Below are positions 1 through 10,625 of a DNA stretch of 64,000 nucleotides, in pieces. Position 1 is the first letter of the stretch; the number at the start of each line of letters is the position of its first letter. The notes under the pieces were generated by a model, which saw nothing but the letters and a program-made list of their open reading frames with translations, was not told where the DNA came from and searched no databases. The stretch spans positions 62,001 to 126,000 of the forward strand of contig NZ_JADLRJ010000012.1 of NCBI RefSeq assembly GCF_015477355.1, written 5' to 3'. Origin of the DNA: Nocardia blacklockiae. Lineage in GTDB: Bacteria; Actinomycetota; Actinomycetes; Mycobacteriales; Mycobacteriaceae. Made by a program: the position numbers and the translations under genes.

Positions 1-1
1 G

Positions 2-1699
<1,698 letters not shown>

Positions 1700-1783
1700 C
1701 CAGCGCACCCCGCCACCCCCGGGCACCGCACCCACCTACGGGGCACCCACACTCACCTCGTTATCCCGGCAGGCACATCCACA

Positions 1784-1860
1784 GTCATCCCGGCATGCTT
1801 TTGGCCGGGATCTCCCTCCCCCCCGGCCGTGGATTCCGGCCAAAAGCATGCCGGAATGAC
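1784..1860. terminator. Large inverted repeat between convergent pknG and ackA
   Basis: Arms at 1784-1812 and 1831-1860 are about 29-30 bases long with two mismatches. The core is GGCATGCTTTTGGCCGG, and an 18-base loop separates the arms. It lies 84 bases after the pknG stop and 44 bases before the ackA stop on the other strand, so it can act as a bidirectional terminator. There is no clear U tract. A near-identical element occurs at 53452-53525, also between convergent genes, so this looks like a dispersed repeat family rather than a one-off terminator. Confidence 0.8.
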
Positions 1861-1904
1861 GGGGCTGGGCCGGGGCGGGGGCTGGGCCGGTGCTCAGGGG
1901 CGCG

Positions 1905-3101
1905 TCAGCTCACCAATTCGGCTGCCGCGCGGGCGATCGCCAGTTCCTCGTTGGTGGGCACCACCAGCACCGCCACCTCGGCACCCTCGGGGGAGATATA
2001 CCGTGCCACACGGCCTTCGGCCGTATTCCGGGCGGGATCCACTGCGATACCGAGGTTTTCGAGCCCGGCCAGCGCATCCGCGCGCACCCGGCCATTGTTC
2101 TCCCCCACCCCGGCGGTGAACGTGATCGCGTCCACCCGGCCCAGATCGACCAGGTACGCGCCGAGATAGTGGCGCAGCCGGTGCACGTAGACGTCGTAGG
2201 CCAGCCGGGCCGCGGCATTCCCGGTGTCGATGAGCCGGAACAGTTCTCGGAAATCGTTCACCCCGGACAGGCCCTTGATTCCGGAGTCGCGGTTGAGCAG
2301 ATCGTCGATGGCGTCGATGTCGAATCCGGCGGTGCGGGCCAGCTGCGGGATGATCCCTGGATCGAGATCGCCGGAGCGGGTGCCCATCACCAGACCTTCC
2401 AACGGTGTCAGCCCCATGCTGGTGTCCACCGCGCGACCCCCACGGATCGCCGAGGCGGAAGCGCCGTTGCCCAGGTGGAAGACGATCTGGTTCAGCTCGC
2501 CGTACTCGCGCCCCAGCAGCTCGGCGGCCTGCCCGGACACGTACTCGTGCGAGGTGCCGTGGAACCCGTACCGGCGAATACCGTGCTCCGCAGCGACTTT
2601 CGCGTCGATGGCGTAGGTCTTGGCGGCATCGGGCAGACCGTGGAAGAACGCGGTGTCGAACACCGCCACCTGCGGCACCCCGGGCAACAGCGCACGCGCC
2701 GAACGGATTCCGGTCACATTCGCCGGATTGTGCAGCGGCGCCAGCGCGGACAGCTCGTCGATCGAATCCACCACCGCGTCATCGATCAAGGTCGGCCGAT
2801 AGAACACCTCGCCGCCGTGCACCACCCGGTGCCCGACCGCGGCCGGCTCCGCAGTGGTCAGATCGTGTCCGCCTCGGGCGAACAGGTCGAACACCATGCG
2901 CAGCCCGGCGGCGTGATCCGGCACCGGCCCGGTGTGCTCGAGCGTGCGCCCGTCGCTGTGGTGCTCGACGGTCCGCGCGTCCGCGGCCACCGGCTCACCG
3001 ATCCGCGAGACCAGCCCGGACGCCGCGACTTCGCCCGAATCCGCTTCCACCAGTTGGTATTTGATCGACGACGAACCCGAGTTGAGCACCAGGACCTGCA
3101 T
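1905..3101 (-). CDS. ackA: Acetate kinase
   Basis: AckA interconverts acetyl phosphate + ADP with acetate + ATP in the cytosol. The 398-residue product has the family's usual length. It opens with the nucleotide/phosphate signature [10 protein letters not shown] (Asn7) and has VGHRVVHGG, the FHLGNGAS motif and the C-terminal [10 protein letters not shown] chose the ATG at 3101 because AGGAGG lies six bases upstream; a GTG at 3122 would add seven residues but lacks such a site. It follows pta on the same strand after a 147-base gap, giving a pta-ackA operon for overflow acetate production or acetate assimilation. Confidence 0.96.
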   Translation of the reverse strand: MQVLVLNSGSSSIKYQLVEADSGEVAASGLVSRIGEPVAADARTVEHHSDGRTLEHTGPVPDHAAGLRMVFDLFARGGHDLTTAEPAAVGHRVVHGGEVFYRPTLIDDAVVDSIDELSALAPLHNPANVTGIRSARALLPGVPQVAVFDTAFFHGLPDAAKTYAIDAKVAAEHGIRRYGFHGTSHEYVSGQAAELLGREYGELNQIVFHLGNGASASAIRGGRAVDTSMGLTPLEGLVMGTRSGDLDPGIIPQLARTAGFDIDAIDDLLNRDSGIKGLSGVNDFRELFRLIDTGNAAARLAYDVYVHRLRHYLGAYLVDLGRVDAITFTAGVGENNGRVRADALAGLENLGIAVDPARNTAEGRVARYISPEGAEVAVLVVPTNEELAIARAAAELVS

Positions 3102-3248
3102 CGCACGCCTCCTGTCCGCCACGGAGCCGCACTCCGGGCACTGTCGGGATTCTGCCGCCCGCCACGCGGAACGTCGAGCACCTGCCGTTCACTCCGGGTG
3201 ACGTCCGGAATCCGCCACTCATGGCGGGAAACGCCGGATACCCGCCGG

Positions 3249-5330
3249 TCATTCCGCCCGCGCCTGCGCCTGAATGGCGGTGATGGCCACGGTGTTCACG
3301 ATGTCGGCGACCAGCGCGCCCCGGGACAGATCGTTGACCGGTTTGCGCAACCCTTGCAGCACCGGCCCGATCGCCACCGCGCCCGCACTGCGCTGCACCG
3401 CCTTGTAGGTGTTGTTGCCCGTATTGAGGTCGGGGAAGATGAAAACCGTTGCCCGCCCGGCGACTTCGGAATTCGGCAACTTGGCGTTCGCCACGGTGGG
3501 CTCGATCGCGGCGTCGTACTGGATCGGCCCTTCCACCAGCAGTTGCGGTGCGCGCTCGTGCACGAGTTTGGTGGCGGTGCGCACCTTGTCCACATCGGCC
3601 CCGCTGCCGGATTCGCCGGTCGAGTAGGACAGCATGGCGATGCGCGGCTCGATGCCGAACTGCGCGGCGGTGCGCGCGGAGGAGATGGCAATGTCGGCCA
3701 GCTGTTCGGCGGTCGGGTCCGGCACCACGGCACAGTCGCCGTAGGCGAGCACCCGATCGGCCAGGCACATGAGGAACACGCTGGACACGGTGTCGACGCC
3801 CGGCTCGGTCTTGATGATCTCGAACGCGGGCCGGATGGTGTGCGCGGTGGTGTGGGCGGCGCCGGACACCATGCCGTCGGCGATGCCGCGGTGCACCATC
3901 ATGGTGCCGAAATACGAGATGTCCGTGACCAATTCGCGCGCCCGCTCGACCGTCATCCCCTTGTGCGCGCGCAGGTGCGCGTATTCCTCGGCGAACTCCG
4001 CGCACAGATCGCTGGTGCGCGGGTCGAGCACCTGGGCGGCGTCGATGTCGACGTTGAGTTCGGCGGCGCGCCCGCGCACGGCGGCCTCGTCGCCGAGGAT
4101 CGTCAGGTCGGCGATCTTGCGTTGCAGCACCCGGCCGGCGGCGCGCAGGATGCGGTCGTCGTCGCCCTCGGGCAGCACGATCCGGCGCCGGTCCGCGCGG
4201 GCCTGTTCCACCAGCTGGTATTCGAACATCTGCGGCGTCACCACGACCGACGCCCGCGGCACCGCGATCAGCTCCAGCAGCTTGCGGCCGTCGACCCGCT
4301 GCTCCATCAGCGCGAGCGCGGTGTCGACCTTGCGGATGCTCGACAGCGAGACCCGGCCGCGGGTGCGGGCGGCGGCGTTGGTGGTGTCGAAGGTGCCCAG
4401 CCGGGTGGTGAGGATCGGCAGCTTCGGCTTCAGCCCCTGGATCAGCCGCGCGACCGCCGGGTCCGGCAGCATGTCGCCGTTCATGATGATGCCCGACAGC
4501 GACGGAAACCCTTCCGCCTCATGGGCGTTCACCAATGCGAGCAGGGCGTCGGAGCGGTCGCCGGGCACGATGACGGCGACGCCGTCGGTCAGCCGCTCCA
4601 GGATGTGCTCGGCGGTCATGCCGCCGACCATCACGGTCAGCGCCTCGCGCTGCATCAGTTCCGGGTCGCCGGAGTACATGGTGCCGTCGATGGCGGCGCA
4701 CAGCTCGGTCATGGTGGGCGCGGTGAGCAGCGGCACCTCCGGCAGGGTCCACACCGGCGGCCCGACCTTGCCCACGGCTTCGGCGATCTCGTCGAGCCGC
4801 TCGGGGTCGCACCGGTTGACCACGACGGCCGACAGCTGCGCGTGCTCCTGCGCCAATTCGCCCTGGCACAGCTCGGCGACCTGCACGATCTGCTCGGGAG
4901 TGCGCCCCGAGCCGCGCAGCACCAGCAGCACCGGCGCGCCCAGATTGACCGCGATGCGCGCGTTGTACCGCAGCTCGCTGGGGCTGGCCACGTCGGTGTA
5001 GTCGCTGCCGACCACGACCACGGCGTCACAGGCCTTCGCGACCTCGTGATACCGCATCACGATCTCGCTGATCGCCCCGTCCGGATCGGCGTGCACCTGC
5101 TCGTAGGTGACGCCGCACGCCTGCTCGTAGTCGATGTCGGCGGTGGAGTGCTCGAGCAGCAACTCCAGGATGTAGTCCGGTTCGGTCGCCGAGCGCATGA
5201 TCGGCCGGAACACCCCGACGCGCGGCGTGGTCGCGGACAGCAGTTGCAGTGCGCCCAGCGCCACCGTCGACTTGCCGGTGTCGCCCTCGAGGGAGGCGAT
5301 GTACACGGTGGACGGTGCGGTATCGGCCAT
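3249..5330 (-). CDS. pta: Phosphate acetyltransferase (long, two-domain form)
   Basis: Pta makes acetyl phosphate and CoA from acetyl-CoA and phosphate, feeding AckA. At 693 residues it is the long form. An N-terminal BioD-like P-loop domain (ASLEGDTGKST at about residue 10) is followed by a DRTGG-type middle segment and the C-terminal PTA catalytic domain beginning near RIVLPEGDDDRILRAA. The gene precedes ackA on the minus strand. I took the start as ATG 5330 by similarity to the mycobacterial protein; an in-frame ATG at 5342 adds four residues, and neither has an obvious ribosome binding site. The frame stays open upstream to 5801, but that part overlaps a divergent gene and does not look like Pta. 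Confidence 0.95.
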   Translation of the reverse strand: MADTAPSTVYIASLEGDTGKSTVALGALQLLSATTPRVGVFRPIMRSATEPDYILELLLEHSTADIDYEQACGVTYEQVHADPDGAISEIVMRYHEVAKACDAVVVVGSDYTDVASPSELRYNARIAVNLGAPVLLVLRGSGRTPEQIVQVAELCQGELAQEHAQLSAVVVNRCDPERLDEIAEAVGKVGPPVWTLPEVPLLTAPTMTELCAAIDGTMYSGDPELMQREALTVMVGGMTAEHILERLTDGVAVIVPGDRSDALLALVNAHEAEGFPSLSGIIMNGDMLPDPAVARLIQGLKPKLPILTTRLGTFDTTNAAARTRGRVSLSSIRKVDTALALMEQRVDGRKLLELIAVPRASVVVTPQMFEYQLVEQARADRRRIVLPEGDDDRILRAAGRVLQRKIADLTILGDEAAVRGRAAELNVDIDAAQVLDPRTSDLCAEFAEEYAHLRAHKGMTVERARELVTDISYFGTMMVHRGIADGMVSGAAHTTAHTIRPAFEIIKTEPGVDTVSSVFLMCLADRVLAYGDCAVVPDPTAEQLADIAISSARTAAQFGIEPRIAMLSYSTGESGSGADVDKVRTATKLVHERAPQLLVEGPIQYDAAIEPTVANAKLPNSEVAGRATVFIFPDLNTGNNTYKAVQRSAGAVAIGPVLQGLRKPVNDLSRGALVADIVNTVAITAIQAQARAE

Positions 5331-5468
5331 GCCCGCGAGCATAGTTACCAGGCGGCCGCGGATATGACCGGGAAGTAGCAAATTTCCGGAAATCACAGTC
5401 CGGCGGCCACCGCGTCGTTGCCTGCGATATGCCGGAATCGAATGTGGTGCCGCACGGTTGCACACCGC

Positions 5469-6272
5469 ATGACCCTCGAGATCGGCACCATTCTCCCCAC
5501 CTCGACCCCGGATCCCGACCATCCGATCCTCGGTGACGTCCGGGCCGCCGCCCGGCTCGCCGAGGAGCTGGGCCTGGAATCGGTGTGGTCCACCGATCAC
5601 CTGATCGCCAGCGCGCCGATACTCGAGAGCACCGCGGTGCTGGCCACCGCGGCCGCGGTCACCGAACGGATCCGGGTCGGGTTCGGGGTGCTGCTGCTGG
5701 CGCTGCGTCCGGCGGCCTGGACGGCCAAGCAGGTGGCCACGCTGCAATACCTGTCTTCCGACCGGATCCTGCTCGGCGTCGGCACCGGCAACCCGGCGCA
5801 CGGCGACATCGGCTGGCGCGCCGCGGGCCAGTCCTTCGCCGGGCGCGGACGGCGCACCGACGAGGCGCTCGCGATCCTCCCCGACCTGATCGCCGGACGC
5901 CCGGCCACCCTCCCCGACGGCACCGAGGTCGCCTTGTCACCGGGCGCCACCGTCCCGCCGATCCTGGTGGCGGGCAACGGCACCGCGGCCCTCCGCCGCG
6001 CCGCCACCTACGCCGACGGCTGGATCGGCCTCAACCCCGACATCGACGAATTGACTTCCCTCACCTCGGAATTGGCCGACCTCTCCGCCGAGCAGGGCCG
6101 CCCGACCCCGGCCGTGACCGTCGTCGCCATGCCGCCCGAAGATCTGGGCGAAGCGGTGGACAAGGTCTCGGCGTACGCCGCGGCAGGCGTGCAGCGGGTG
6201 ATCCTGCCGCCCCTCGCCTCGGATTGGGCCGCGGGTTACGAGTTCGCGGCGAAGGTCAAGTCCGCGCTGTAA
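5469..6272 (+). CDS. LLM-class F420-dependent oxidoreductase
   Basis: This is a 267-residue luciferase-like monooxygenase-fold protein of the actinobacterial F420 subgroup. Typical features are TLEIGTILPT at the N-terminus, LGLESVWSTDHL, the RIRVGFGVLLLALRPAAWTAKQVATL strand-helix and LLGVGTGNPAHGDIGWRAAG, which lines the flavin/F420 pocket. The substrate cannot be told from sequence. ATG 5469 was chosen because the family's N-terminal strand starts there. It is divergent from pta, with a 138-base gap, and sits upstream of a Ddn-like remnant and fgd. That puts three F420-linked genes within 3.6 kb. Confidence 0.85.
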   Translation: MTLEIGTILPTSTPDPDHPILGDVRAAARLAEELGLESVWSTDHLIASAPILESTAVLATAAAVTERIRVGFGVLLLALRPAAWTAKQVATLQYLSSDRILLGVGTGNPAHGDIGWRAAGQSFAGRGRRTDEALAILPDLIAGRPATLPDGTEVALSPGATVPPILVAGNGTAALRRAATYADGWIGLNPDIDELTSLTSELADLSAEQGRPTPAVTVVAMPPEDLGEAVDKVSAYAAAGVQRVILPPLASDWAAGYEFAAKVKSAL

Positions 6273-6417
6273 CCGATGCGCCGGGTGCGAAAGGGACAGC
6301 CGCTGAACAGGTTTCGGCGACCGGACCGTGCCCGGCCGCTGGCTCCGGCGATAGGGTTCGCAATCGGCTGCTACCGATTCCTGCGGACGTCGGGGCCCGA
6401 ACCGTAGTATCCCCGGC

Positions 6418-6926
6418 ATGGTGGCACAGTTCCCGGACCGGCAATGGGGTTCGCGCACGAGTCCGCTGGGCCGAATGGCGGGCCCGTTCGCGGCGAGCAA
6501 GCTCGGCTCTCTGATAGTCCGCAAACTCACGCCCCTGGACCGAAAAGTCCTGGAGCGCACCGCAGCCCGGTACACGGTGCTGGGCCCGATCGGCGCCCCG
6601 ATCATCCTCCTGACCACCACCGGCCACAAATCCGGCCAACCACGCACCTCCCCCTCCTCTACGTACACGGCGGCAACACCCTCTACATCCTCGGCAGCAA
6701 CTTCGGCCAACCCCACCACCCCGCCTGGACCACCAACCTCCTAGCCAACCCGAACGCCACCGTCACCATCGCAGGCGAACGAATCCCCGTACGCGCCACC
6801 CTCATCGAAGACGAGGCGAAGAAAGAACAGATCTTCGCCGACTTCGTAGCAACCACCCGCGCCTACGCCACCTACCGCACCCGCACCACCCGCCCCCTCC
6901 GCCTCTTCGCCCTAACCCGCACCTGA
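6418..6926 (+). pseudogene. Ddn-like deazaflavin-dependent nitroreductase, frameshifted
   Basis: The first frame (6418 to about 6650) gives the N-terminal half of a Ddn/F420-dependent quinone reductase, ending in LTTTGHKSGQPRTSP. The expected continuation LLYVHGGNTLYILGSNFG...HPAWTTNLLANPNATV is present but in the +2 frame, ending at 6926. The switch falls in the five-C run at 6650-6654; one more C would restore the family sequence. Intact, the protein would have about 169 residues, close to the family norm. Both halves keep good codon usage, so this is either a recent inactivation or a homopolymer sequencing error. Mycobacterial Ddn uses F420H2 and activates nitroimidazoles. Confidence 0.82.
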
Positions 6927-7012
6927 CCCGCGTGACCCGTCCCTTTCAAGCCAGGACTGAACGGCTCGATCCTTAAAACTCTTCTTCCAAGCGTGCCAAT
7001 CGCAGCGCTGGG

Positions 7013-7043
7013 TTGAGTCTCCCTCAGAGGGAGACTGCAGGCT
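7013..7043 (+). promoter_or_regulatory. MerR-type promoter with operator in a 19-bp spacer
   Basis: A -35 box TTGAGT (7013-7018) and -10 box CAGGCT (7038-7043) are separated by 19 bases, the long spacer typical of MerR-activated promoters. The spacer is occupied by a perfect inverted repeat, AGTCTCCCTC-A-GAGGGAGACT (7016-7036). The -10 ends seven bases before ATG 7051, so transcription should begin at or next to the start codon. It faces the MerR gene itself, which indicates autoregulation. Confidence 0.85.
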
Positions 7044-7050
7044 TGTGTGC

Positions 7051-7995
7051 ATGGACGACGAGAACCTCCTCACGATCGGGGCTCTAGCCGCACGGACCGG
7101 CCTGTCGGTGAAGACGATCCGGTTCTACTCCGACAAGGGGATCGTCCCGCCGACCTGTCACAGCCCAGCCGGCTACCGCCTGTACGACGTGGATGCCTTG
7201 GCTCACTTGGAGTTGGTGCGGACGCTACGTGAGCTGGACGTCGATCTGGCCACGGTTCGGCGCGTGCTGGCCCGTGAGACCTCGCTGGCCGAGATCGCCG
7301 CCGCGCATGCCGCGGTCCTCGACGTGCAGATCCGAGCGCTGCGCCTGCGGCGTTCGGTGCTCGCGGCGGTAGCGAAGCGGAAATCGAACCCTCAGGAAAT
7401 GGATCTGATGCACAAACTGGTGACCCTGTCCAATGCCGAACGGCTCCGCTTCATCCACGATTTCATCGACGCCACCTTCGGTCGTGTCGACGCCAATCCC
7501 GCGATGGTGGAACTGCTGCGTTCGAGCATGCCGGAACTATCCGACGACGCCGCCCCCGAACAGGTCGAGGCGTGGATGGAACTGGTGGAGTTGGTGCGGG
7601 ACTACGACTTTCGGACGGCAGTACGGAGAATGGCGGAATATCAGGCGGCGCAACGCGCCGCCGGGGACACCACCGGCCTGCATCACGACCTGACCGAGAC
7701 CGTGCGTGAGGAGGTCGGTCGAGCACTGGCGGCGAGGCTCGCGCCGGACTCGGAGCAGGCCGGTGGCATCGTCGCCGCGCTCACCGCACGCTATGCCAGG
7801 ACCTTCGACAAGGCCGATGACGATCAGTTGAAGCGATGGATCCTCGAACGGCTCGAGGTCGCCAACGATCCTCGTGTCACGCGGTATTGGCAGCTGGTGG
7901 CCACGATCAACGGCTGGCCTCCGCTCCCGGATCTGGAGCCGGTGTTCGCTTGGTTCGGCCAGGCCTTGCGCACCGATCTCGACAGTCGGCACTGA
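7051..7995 (+). CDS. MerR-family transcriptional regulator with a large effector domain
   Basis: The N-terminal winged helix-turn-helix is clear: LTIGALAARTGLSVKTIRFYSDKGIVPP, then AGYRLYDVDALAHLELVRTLREL. A dimerisation helix follows to about residue 115. The remaining 200 residues are helical, without the Cys pattern of metal sensors, so the effector is unknown. At 314 residues it is longer than plain MerR proteins and resembles TipA-like architectures in size only. I prefer ATG 7051 over GTG 7045 because the promoter's -10 box ends at 7043 and the expected transcript start coincides with the ATG, making this a leaderless message. It is codirectional with the upstream Ddn-like remnant and converges on fgd. 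Confidence 0.85.
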   Translation: MDDENLLTIGALAARTGLSVKTIRFYSDKGIVPPTCHSPAGYRLYDVDALAHLELVRTLRELDVDLATVRRVLARETSLAEIAAAHAAVLDVQIRALRLRRSVLAAVAKRKSNPQEMDLMHKLVTLSNAERLRFIHDFIDATFGRVDANPAMVELLRSSMPELSDDAAPEQVEAWMELVELVRDYDFRTAVRRMAEYQAAQRAAGDTTGLHHDLTETVREEVGRALAARLAPDSEQAGGIVAALTARYARTFDKADDDQLKRWILERLEVANDPRVTRYWQLVATINGWPPLPDLEPVFAWFGQALRTDLDSRH

Positions 7996-8043
7996 AGCCG
8001 AAACCCGGTCGCCGACAATCCTTCTCGGCGACCGGTGCCCGTA

Positions 8044-9051
8044 CTACAGCGCCCGCAACCGGGGAGCCAGGTCGCGCTGGAACAGGTCCAGGAAGCGGCG
8101 CTGGTCGTGGCCCGGGGCGTGGAAGACGAGGTGGTTGAGGCCGGCGTCGATGTAGGGCTTGATGAGGTCGACGGCCTGGTCGGGGTCGCTGGCGACGATC
8201 CAGCGCTTGGCGATCTGCTCGATGGGGAGGGCGTCGGCGGCGGCTTCCATCTCGATCGGGTCGGTGATGGAGTGCTTCTGCTCGGCGGTGAGCGAGAGCG
8301 GGGCCCAGAAGCGCGTATTCTCCAGCGCCAGTTCGGGATCGGTGTCGTAGGAGATCTTGATTTCGATCATCCGGTCGATGTCGTCCACCGTGCGCCCGGC
8401 CTTGCCCGCGCCCTCGGCGACGGCCGGCATCAGCTTCTCGGTGTAGAGGTCCATGCCCTTGCCGGAGGTGCAGATGAAGCCGTCACCGGCGCGGCCGGCG
8501 TAGCGCGCGACGAGCGGGCCGCCCGCGGCGACGTAGATCGGGATGCCGCCCTTGGGCACGTCGTAGATGGAGGCGCCGACGGTGTTGTAGTACTGGCCCT
8601 CGAAGCTCACGCGGTCGCCGGTCCACAGGGCGCGCATCAGGTCGACGGACTCCCGCAGCCGGCCGAACCGCTCCTTGAATTCCGGCCACTCGCCCTTGTA
8701 GCCGGTGGCGATCTCGTTCAGCGCCTCACCGGTGCCGACGCCCAGCATGATGCGGTCCGGGTACAAACAGCCCATTGTCGCGAATGCCTGCGCGATGACG
8801 GCCGGGTTGTAACGGAAAGTGGGGGTCAGCACCGAGGTGCCGAGCTGAATGCGCTTGGTGCGCTCGCCGACCGCGGTCATCCACGCCAGCGAGAACGGCG
8901 CGTGGCCGCCCTCGTGCCGCCACGGCTGGAAATGGTCGCTGACCGTGGCGCTGTCGAGTCCGTGTTCCTCGACGAGAACCCCGAGCTCCACCAGCTCCCG
9001 AGGGCCGAATTGTTCCGCCGACGCCTTGTACCCGAGCTTCAGTCCACTCAC
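8044..9051 (-). CDS. fgd: F420-dependent glucose-6-phosphate dehydrogenase
   Basis: Fgd oxidises glucose 6-phosphate to 6-phosphogluconolactone and reduces F420, supplying F420H2 to nitroreductases and LLM oxidoreductases. The 335-residue protein is colinear with mycobacterial Fgd1: [41 protein letters not shown] (F420 site), [31 protein letters not shown] and the phosphate-site region around IYVAAGGP and TSGKGMDLY. In mycobacteria fgd1 is directly upstream of pta and ackA. Here the three keep the same strand but 2.7 kb of other genes separates fgd from pta. Confidence 0.96.
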   Translation of the reverse strand: MSGLKLGYKASAEQFGPRELVELGVLVEEHGLDSATVSDHFQPWRHEGGHAPFSLAWMTAVGERTKRIQLGTSVLTPTFRYNPAVIAQAFATMGCLYPDRIMLGVGTGEALNEIATGYKGEWPEFKERFGRLRESVDLMRALWTGDRVSFEGQYYNTVGASIYDVPKGGIPIYVAAGGPLVARYAGRAGDGFICTSGKGMDLYTEKLMPAVAEGAGKAGRTVDDIDRMIEIKISYDTDPELALENTRFWAPLSLTAEQKHSITDPIEMEAAADALPIEQIAKRWIVASDPDQAVDLIKPYIDAGLNHLVFHAPGHDQRRFLDLFQRDLAPRLRAL

Positions 9052-9265
9052 TGCGCCACTCCTCTTCGCTGTCGCTTATGTGCTGCGGGGCCGGCGCCCC
9101 ATCGACCGAGTGCAGCGCGACGCCGCCATCGGTCATTCCCAGCGCATGTCCTCCTTCGACACTAGTCACCTGACACCGGTTATCGACACGGCACAGCACC
9201 GGCGGTCGAGCGACGTTCTGGTTGCTCGGAGGTCGCGGGAACCGAGGTGGTGTCAGAATTGAACG

Positions 9266-10075
9266 GTGACTGCTGACGATGAGCCCATCCTGTCCTACCT
9301 GACCGATATGGACGGCGTGCTGGTGCACGAGGATCATCTGATTCCGGGCGCCGACAAGTTCCTCACGGAATTGCGCGCGGCCGAGGTGCCGTTCCTGGTG
9401 CTGACCAACAATTCCATCCGCACCCCGCGCGATTTGCAGGCCCGGTTGCGGCACACCGGCCTGGACATCCCCGCCGAGGCGATCTGGACTTCCGCCCTGG
9501 CCACCGCGACATTCCTGGACGAGCAGCGCCCCGGCGGCACCGCCTACGTGGTCGGCGAGTCCGGCCTCACCACCGCGCTGCACGAGATCGGCTACGTCCT
9601 CACCGACAGCGACCCCGACTACGTGGTCCTCGGCGAAACCCGCACCTACTCCTTCGAGGCGATCACCACGGCCATCCGCCTGGTCGAACGCGGCGCCCGC
9701 TTCATCGCCACCAACCCCGACGCCACCGGCCCCTCCCGCGAGGGCGTCCTCCCCGCCACCGGTTCGGTCGCCGCCCTCATCACCCGCGCCACCGGCCGCG
9801 ACCCCTACTACATCGGCAAACCCAACCCCCTGATGATGCGCTCGGCCCTCCGCCGCATCGGCGCCCATTCCCAATCGTCGGTCATGATCGGCGACCGCAT
9901 GGACACCGACGTCATCGCGGGCCTCGAAGCCGGCATGCGCACCATCCTCGTAACCTCCGGCATCTCCACCCGAGCCTCGGTCGAGCACTACCCTTACCGC
10001 CCGACCGCTGTGGTGGACTCCGTCGCAGATCTCGTGGGCCGCACCTCCGACCCGTTCTCCGTCGCGAGCGCCTAG
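9266..10075 (+). CDS. HAD-IIA family sugar/nucleotide phosphatase (NagD-like)
   Basis: The 269-residue protein has HAD motif I as TDMDGVL (nucleophile and acid Asp near residues 14 and 16), motif II in LVLTNNS, a C2-type cap and the late motifs YIGKPNP and MIGDRMDTDV. This order defines the HAD-IIA/NagD group of phosphatases; the in vivo substrate is unknown. The start is GTG 9266, the only start codon close to the family N-terminus. A CAGAAT sequence at 9254-9259 lies six bases upstream, so the transcript may be leaderless. It is divergent from fgd across 214 bases. Confidence 0.88.
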   Translation: MTADDEPILSYLTDMDGVLVHEDHLIPGADKFLTELRAAEVPFLVLTNNSIRTPRDLQARLRHTGLDIPAEAIWTSALATATFLDEQRPGGTAYVVGESGLTTALHEIGYVLTDSDPDYVVLGETRTYSFEAITTAIRLVERGARFIATNPDATGPSREGVLPATGSVAALITRATGRDPYYIGKPNPLMMRSALRRIGAHSQSSVMIGDRMDTDVIAGLEAGMRTILVTSGISTRASVEHYPYRPTAVVDSVADLVGRTSDPFSVASA

Positions 10076-10089
10076 CCCTGCTCAGCCGG

Positions 10090-10536
10090 TTACTCCTTTT
10101 CGAGGCGGTCGAGGGCGGCGGACAAGTCTGTTAGGGCCTCGGCTATTTCGGCCAGGCGGGCCGGGCCGAGTTCGGCGGCGAGGCGTTGGGCCATTTCGGC
10201 GTGTTGGGGGTTGATGTGGCGGATGGCGGTGTGGCCGGCTTCGGTTACGGCTACCAGTTTGGCTCGGCGGTGGGCGGGGTTGGGGCGGTATTCGGCTAGG
10301 CCCTTGGTTACCAGGAGGTCTGCGATGCGTTGGACGCTTTGGCGGGTGATGCCCATTTCTCGGGCTATGCCGGCGACCGGAAGGGGCTCGCGGAGGATGG
10401 CGCCGAGGACCTGCCACCAGGCCGCGGTGATGCCCGCCGGGCGGGCCAATTCCTCTGCGACGGTGAGGAATTGGCCGTTGAGTTTGAAGGTGGTCACGGC
10501 GGCGGTGGCGAACAGGTCCTGTTCGGTGCGGGTCAT
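10090..10536 (-). CDS. MarR-family transcriptional regulator
   Basis: This 148-residue protein has the MarR winged helix: a dimerisation helix, ITAAWWQVLGAILREPLPVAGIAREMGITRQSVQRIADLLVTKGLAEYRPNPAHRRAKLVAVTEAG, and a C-terminal helix pair. ATG 10536 is preceded by GGAGG at a good distance; an upstream in-frame start at 10605 would add residues with no family match. It lies behind the DJ-1/PfpI gene on the same strand, 78 bases after that stop, and could be the regulator that binds the two palindromes at 11259-11294. That link is an inference. Confidence 0.88.
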   Translation of the reverse strand: MTRTEQDLFATAAVTTFKLNGQFLTVAEELARPAGITAAWWQVLGAILREPLPVAGIAREMGITRQSVQRIADLLVTKGLAEYRPNPAHRRAKLVAVTEAGHTAIRHINPQHAEMAQRLAAELGPARLAEIAEALTDLSAALDRLEKE

Positions 10537-10575
10537 CTGACCTCCGGTCGATGGTCGATGGTCGTGCGGATCGGC

Positions 10576-10625
10576 GGCAACCAACGCGCTCAGTGCGCGG
10601 GGCAACCAACGCGCTCAGTGCGCGG
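10576..10625. repeat. Perfect 25-bp tandem duplication
   Basis: The unit starting GGCAACCAACGCGCTCAG occurs twice without mismatch at 10576-10600 and 10601-10625. The right copy holds the last codons and stop of the DJ-1/PfpI gene; the left copy lies in the gap before the MarR gene. It looks like a recent slippage duplication. Confidence 0.9.

Noticed and set aside
1890-5378. A 1162-residue plus-strand frame opposite ackA and pta
   Set aside because: It is antisense to two well-supported genes, is rich in His, Arg, Gly and Gln as expected of shadow frames in high-GC DNA, and has no family motifs.
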